16,341 nt of DNA from B1SED10-75 sp964636865 (GTDB lineage Bacteria; Bacillota; Dethiobacteria; DTU022; PWGO01). Shown in pieces: positions 13,363 to 16,341 of this stretch. Below the pieces are notes generated by a model. The model did no database searches and had not been told where the DNA came from. It saw only the letters and a list, made by a program, of their open reading frames with translations. Every line of letters starts with the position of its first letter. Position 1 is the stretch's first letter. The stretch is taken from assembly GCA_964636865.1 (NCBI GenBank), contig CAZWVJ010000034.1:1-16341 (forward strand). Direction: 5' to 3'. The position numbers and the translations under genes were made by a program.

Positions 13363-14388
13363 ATGCAAAATTCGCTGATTCCAGAGTATTATTTTTCGGA
13401 AAAACCGCAAATTGAACTAAGGATAAAATGGGGGCTGCTTGCTCTATCTGCTGCTTTACTGGCTGTAGTCATTGCATTTTGGAATACTCTGCAGACAGAG
13501 GCTGCTGTAAAGACATTTTTTGTGGCTTCAGAACACCCGGCAGTAGAGTATTTATTTCGGGGTTTTACTTTCATAGGCGATAATGAGGGCTTTGCCATTG
13601 TTATTGCTTTGATTTTGTGGTGTGTTAATAAATACTTCGGATTTGGGACTTTCCTGGTTCTTCTATTTTCAGGAGTTTACATATTCCTCCTGAAGGAGAT
13701 CACCGGTGTTCCCCGCCCGGACATTCCCGGGGTTACTCCTCCGGAAAGTATGGCGTTTCCCAGTGGTCATACTTTGGGAGTTCTGGCTGTTTGGGGATTT
13801 CTCGCCATGCACGTGAAGCGCAGATGGTTTTGGGTGCTGGCTATTGCAATCATTCTTGCGGTGGGTATGTCTCGCATGATAATCGGTGTGCATTATCCCG
13901 GAGATGTATTGGGAGGTATTTCTCTGGGCATCATCTTTTTCTTTATCTTTTTTGGAGTGGCGGGATGGCTAAGTAAACGAGACTTTAAAATGCCTTTTTC
14001 AACTGCGATTATTACCCAGATAATCGGGTTTGGAATTTTATTCATTTTGACTACGATAATGTTTGACAGCTATGATCCTCCTATGGCGTTGGGGGTGCTT
14101 GGCGGCCTTGTGATTGGGTTTACCCTGGAAAACGAAAAGGTACGTTTTCATCCGCGGGGGAAATTAGGGCAGCATGTTTTAAAGTATGTAATTGGCATGG
14201 TAATCTTGCTGGCCCTACATCGAGGTTTGCAAATCGTTGCCCCGGTGACAGCTGATCCGGAAACTCCGTGGGTGTTTGTTCGTTATTTCTTGTGTGGAAT
14301 ATGGATAGCATATCTGGCCCCATTGTTGTTTGTCCGGACCGGCCTGGCTCCCCGCGAATCAGATGAAGAGGCGGAGACCTCCCCATAG
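13363..14388 (+). CDS. PAP2-family membrane phosphatase
   Basis: A 341-residue polytopic membrane protein with the three lipid-phosphatase motifs: K111-x6-R118-P119, P133-S-G-H136, and S170-R171-x5-H177-x3-D181. H136 and H177 are the expected catalytic histidines. Members dephosphorylate phosphatidic acid, undecaprenyl pyrophosphate or related lipids on the outer face. About 150 residues follow the catalytic core and carry several more hydrophobic segments, so it is longer than common bacterial PAP2 proteins of about 200-250 residues. The ATG at 13363 has AAAGGAG 9 bases upstream, and a good promoter precedes it. It is divergent from the LCP gene, which also belongs to cell-envelope metabolism. 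The exact lipid is not shown by the sequence. Confidence 0.93.
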   Translation: MQNSLIPEYYFSEKPQIELRIKWGLLALSAALLAVVIAFWNTLQTEAAVKTFFVASEHPAVEYLFRGFTFIGDNEGFAIVIALILWCVNKYFGFGTFLVLLFSGVYIFLLKEITGVPRPDIPGVTPPESMAFPSGHTLGVLAVWGFLAMHVKRRWFWVLAIAIILAVGMSRMIIGVHYPGDVLGGISLGIIFFFIFFGVAGWLSKRDFKMPFSTAIITQIIGFGILFILTTIMFDSYDPPMALGVLGGLVIGFTLENEKVRFHPRGKLGQHVLKYVIGMVILLALHRGLQIVAPVTADPETPWVFVRYFLCGIWIAYLAPLLFVRTGLAPRESDEEAETSP

Positions 14389-14403
14389 TGCAGCAGGGGT
14401 CGT

Positions 14404-14414
14404 GTGACAGTGGG
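14404..14414 (+). repeat. truncated class III repeat remnant
   Basis: GTGACAGTGGG matches the left end of the class III unit at 16093 and then runs straight into a class I unit, as if an internal deletion had removed the rest. Confidence 0.5.
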
Positions 14415-14415
14415 T

Positions 14416-14442
14416 GTAGCAGGGGGACGGGGTACCTGCTAC
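14416..14442 (+). repeat. class I hairpin repeat, perfect 8-base stem
   Basis: GTAGCAGG and CCTGCTAC pair fully around GGGACGGGGTA. It lies 27 bases after the PAP2 stop codon. Confidence 0.92.
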
Positions 14443-14444
14443 AT

Positions 14445-14471
14445 GTAGCAGGGGGACGGGGTACCTGCTAC
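14445..14471 (+). repeat. class I hairpin repeat, perfect 8-base stem
   Basis: Exact tandem copy of the preceding unit after two bases, followed by the linker beginning atgggtgaggg. Confidence 0.92.
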
Positions 14472-14505
14472 ATGGGTGAGGGTTGTGAGAGGCGAGGTGT
14501 CAAAA

Positions 14506-14569
14506 GGCAAGGGGACGGTTCTTTTGCCCTAAAGGCAAGGGGACGAAGGCAAGGGGACGGTTCTTTTAC
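14506..14569 (+). repeat. class IV hairpin repeat (GGCAA/TTGCC) with two partial copies
   Basis: The full unit is 14506-14528: GGCAA, core GGGGACGGTTC, TTGCC. Partial copies start at 14534 (broken after GGGGACG) and 14548 (ends in TTTTAC without the right arm). A further degenerate stretch is near 14580-14597. Confidence 0.75.
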
Positions 14570-14758
14570 TTTATAACAAGGCAACGGGACGGGAGTTTGT
14601 GTGATAAATCATGTTTTCGGATTTGTAAGTGCTAAAAGTGGGAAAGCAATGAAAAAAATGCAACCATATTAACATTACAATCCCTAAATTGCCTTATAAA
14701 ATGAGAGGGGGGTGGAAGTGGGAATAAATATTTTTGGTGCAAATTTATCAAACAGTCT

Positions 14759-14775
14759 GACGGAGTACTTGCTAC
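14759..14775 (+). repeat. decayed class I repeat (right half)
   Basis: GACGGAGTACTTGCTAC keeps the right arm and part of the loop of class I. The usual linker (atgagtgaggggtgtg...) and a class II-type unit follow, so this is the start of a decayed cassette. The stretch 14600-14758 before it is AT-rich and shows nothing recognisable. Confidence 0.65.
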
Positions 14776-14799
14776 ATGAGTGAGGGGTGTGAGAGGCGA

Positions 14800-14829
14800 G
14801 GTGTCAAAAGGAACCGTCCCCACTGTCAC
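14800..14829 (+). repeat. hybrid class II/III repeat
   Basis: The left half is class II (GGTGTCAAAAGG, AACCGTCCCC), the right half is class III (ACTGTCAC). The arms pair only partly, which suggests recombination between units through the shared core. Confidence 0.75.
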
Positions 14830-14835
14830 AGCCTG

Positions 14836-14869
14836 GGTGTGACAAAATTGCCCCGTCCCCACTGACACC
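14836..14869 (+). repeat. class III hairpin repeat variant
   Basis: GGTGTGACA and TGACACC arms, with GGTGT/ACACC pairing, enclose TTGCCCCGTCCCC. It lies about 50 bases upstream of the TPR gene start. Confidence 0.78.
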
Positions 14870-14879
14870 CCACTGACAC

Positions 14880-14897
14880 ATTATTTAAAAAAATAAT
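14880..14897. other. AT-only inverted repeat before the TPR gene
   Basis: ATTATTT-AAAA-AAATAAT forms a weak hairpin 20 bases upstream of the TPR start. No clear promoter was found for this gene. Confidence 0.35.
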
Positions 14898-14917
14898 ATT
14901 GGAGTTGATAATCTGAT

Positions 14918-16057
14918 ATGGGGGAATTAAATAAAAAGGATATGAATGATTGGAAACAGGCGGAATATAGGTATGTTGTACTTCAGGCAGAAAGAATGAT
15001 GCCGTTATCCAGAAAAACAATGTCTACTAAAGATTATATGGACGGGCTTGCAAATATTTATGAGGCATATCATTTCTTCTATCCTGCGCTATTAGAGCAT
15101 GGTTTGGTAATGATAGGAAACAACGACGAGATTAACGGCAAGAAAAAAATGGATCAAGGTTTAGAGTGTATGTTCGAATATTCTGATGAAGAAATGATTG
15201 AAGATGAAATAGACATGTTTTTAGATAACCTCATAATATTGTTACGTTATGATTTAGCGAAAGAATATGCCCTTCAGTTAATTGAAAAATACCCTTCTGT
15301 ATCCATATATTATGATACTTTAGCTCTATGCGAGGCGATTTTGGGTAACGAAAAAGAGTCCATAGAAGCTATCGATAAGGCGATAGAATTAAATCCTAAA
15401 GATTATGATTATTACTCAAATAAAGGGTGGTTTTACCTGTTTTTCGGTAAGCTTGATGAAGCGGAGAAATCTCTTACACAAGCGCTTAAGCTTAATGAAA
15501 ACCATGATGTTACAAAAGGTAACATTGGGGTCTTGAATTATTTACGTAAACACGGCGGGAATTATGTTGATTTTCTTTTGAGACCTGTTGACCTTGAGAA
15601 AATTAGCAAATACGAAGACGAAAACGAAGTTCAAGATGAATATGGTGATGACGGTTCCGAAATATCAATAATGTATACACAATATAATCATGACAGGATT
15701 AAGGCATTAAAAATGGTTCTTCCTTCCGAGGGCACCCATGTAACTGGGAAAGTGGCTAATATTATAGAAACCTTGGATTTGTTTTTGAGTTTTGTAAAAA
15801 ACCGTTCTTTCCAATATTTTTTATTTGATGATATCAATTATGTTCAAGAGAATTTTTTAGATATTATGTGTGCGTTTATCTTTAGATACAAAGACGTTGA
15901 TGCTGAGTTAGTAAATGACATTTTTGATGGTTTAACTATTTTTTACTCGTTTTTAAAAGAACGCGAAAATGTTACCAATGAAAGTTATCAGGCCTTAATT
16001 GTTATGATGGTTACGATAAATGATTATAAAAGAAACCTAATATCAAAGTTAAACTAG
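14918..16057 (+). CDS. TPR-repeat protein of unknown function
   Basis: A 379-residue soluble, acidic protein with no signal peptide or membrane segment. Two tetratricopeptide repeats are visible around residues 125-193: YYDTLALCEAILGNEKESIEA... ending AIELNPKD, then a repeat containing KGWFYLFFGKLDEAEKSL and ending ALKLNE. The N-terminal ~120 and C-terminal ~180 residues match nothing I recognise; the C-terminal part is probably helical. TPRs normally mediate protein-protein contact. The ATG at 14918 has only a distant GGAG (13 bases), and a TAA in frame upstream rules out an earlier start. The gene is visibly more AT-rich than its neighbours and is bracketed by repeat clusters, so acquisition by transfer is possible. 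Its stop codon TAG shares its last base with a class II hairpin. Confidence 0.85.
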   Translation: MGELNKKDMNDWKQAEYRYVVLQAERMMPLSRKTMSTKDYMDGLANIYEAYHFFYPALLEHGLVMIGNNDEINGKKKMDQGLECMFEYSDEEMIEDEIDMFLDNLIILLRYDLAKEYALQLIEKYPSVSIYYDTLALCEAILGNEKESIEAIDKAIELNPKDYDYYSNKGWFYLFFGKLDEAEKSLTQALKLNENHDVTKGNIGVLNYLRKHGGNYVDFLLRPVDLEKISKYEDENEVQDEYGDDGSEISIMYTQYNHDRIKALKMVLPSEGTHVTGKVANIIETLDLFLSFVKNRSFQYFLFDDINYVQENFLDIMCAFIFRYKDVDAELVNDIFDGLTIFYSFLKERENVTNESYQALIVMMVTINDYKRNLISKLN

Positions 16058-16087
16058 GTGCAAAAAGGAACCGTCCCCTTTTGCACC
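16057..16087 (+). repeat. class II hairpin repeat, perfect 9-base stem
   Basis: GGTGCAAAA (16057-16065) and TTTTGCACC (16079-16087) pair perfectly around AGGAACCGTCCCC. It begins on the last base of the TPR stop codon. This is the best-preserved class II copy. It could fold at the mRNA 3' end, although no U-tract follows. Confidence 0.93.
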
Positions 16088-16092
16088 CATCC

Positions 16093-16122
16093 GTGACAGT
16101 GGGGACGGGGCAAAATTGTCAC
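16093..16122 (+). repeat. class III hairpin repeat, opposite core orientation
   Basis: GTGACA (16093-16098) pairs with TGTCAC (16117-16122) around GTGGGGACGGGGCAAAAT. Its core is complementary to the loop of the class II unit just before it. Confidence 0.9.
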
Positions 16123-16127
16123 ATTGG

Positions 16128-16154
16128 GTAGCAGGGGGACGGGGTACCTGCTAC
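16128..16154 (+). repeat. class I hairpin repeat, perfect 8-base stem
   Basis: GTAGCAGG/CCTGCTAC around GGGACGGGGTA. It is followed by the linker ataagtgaggggtgtg and then a decayed class II copy (GGTGCCAAAAGG, 16179-16190). Confidence 0.92.
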
Positions 16155-16178
16155 ATAAGTGAGGGGTGTGATGGGCGA

Positions 16179-16265
16179 GGTGCCAAAAGGAAGCCATCCA
16201 TTTTTTGCGCACACCCCAAAACAAACAGTAGAAGAGTGTCAAATGGAACCGTCAGGCTGTGTGAT
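16179..16265 (+). repeat. decayed class II repeats
   Basis: Two degenerate copies: one starting GGTGCCAAAAGGAAG at 16179 with no intact core, and one at about 16236 (GTGTCAAATGGAACCGTC) without a right arm. They occupy the place where a linker and class II units stand in the other cassettes. Confidence 0.55.
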
Positions 16266-16296
16266 AGGTGGCCTCAAAAGACATATTTTGGCAAAA

Positions 16297-16327
16297 GGTG
16301 TCAAAAGGAACCGTCCCCTATTGCACC
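16297..16327 (+). repeat. class II hairpin repeat
   Basis: Identical to the units at 5954 and 8285 and preceded by the same 18-base linker, here agacatattttggcaaaa. The start of a possible class III unit (GTGACAAAA, 16331) runs off the window edge. Confidence 0.88.
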
Positions 16328-16341
16328 TGTGTGACAAAAGT

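Noticed and set aside
16057..16087. Classical rho-independent terminator after the TPR gene
   Set aside because: The stem is perfect and well placed, but the loop is large and no U-tract follows, so I annotate it as a repeat with possible 3'-end function instead.

Overview
The window looks like chromosomal DNA from an anaerobic, low-to-mid GC Firmicute, probably of the class Clostridia. The evidence is strong Shine-Dalgarno sites, several TTG starts, an EFR1-type flavodoxin/ferredoxin, LCP and PAP2 cell-envelope proteins, and many intergenic hairpin repeats with a GGGGACGG / CCGTCCCC core. I associate repeats of this kind with clostridial genomes, but that is memory, not a search. No rRNA, tRNA, CRISPR array, transposase or phage gene was seen.

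Region 1 (1-4534) is a leftward gene run. A TetR-family regulator with a clear promoter and a palindromic operator is followed by a two-gene ABC exporter (ATPase with a 10-N assembly gap, then a COG3559-like permease), a SAM-dependent methyltransferase and a metallo-beta-lactamase-fold hydrolase cut by the window edge. The likely logic is a ligand-responsive regulator that controls an export system and itself; whether the two downstream enzymes act on the same compound is unknown.

Region 2 (4561-5801) has a structured non-coding stretch, a good promoter and a rightward EFR1 ferredoxin-like protein. It converges with a small leftward DUF2283 gene.

Region 3 (5880-9790) has two leftward genes, a GPH/MelB-type symporter and a membrane-anchored gamma-glutamyltransferase-family enzyme. 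Repeat clusters lie between and after them. Region 4 (9919-11000) has a eukaryote-like PP2C phosphatase reading right, converging on a leftward two-gene operon (11002-12893) made of a divergent LCP-family protein and an unknown membrane protein with an acidic exposed domain. The 470-base gap at 12894-13362 holds two tandem-repeat arrays and two outward promoters. Region 5 is a rightward PAP2-family membrane phosphatase (13363-14388), a repeat-rich gap, an AT-rich TPR protein (14918-16057) and a final repeat cluster.

The most interesting material is the repeat family. At least 17 recognisable hairpins, plus decayed copies, occur from 5912 to the right end and none from 1 to 5880. They share one core, but the complementary arms come in at least four unrelated sequences (GTAGCA/TGCTAC, GGTGCAAAA/TTTTGCACC, GTGACA/TGTCAC, GGCAA/TTGCC). 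They are arranged into recurring cassettes with conserved linkers, lie mostly just past gene 3' ends, and often sit in opposite core orientation on one strand, so neighbouring loops are complementary.
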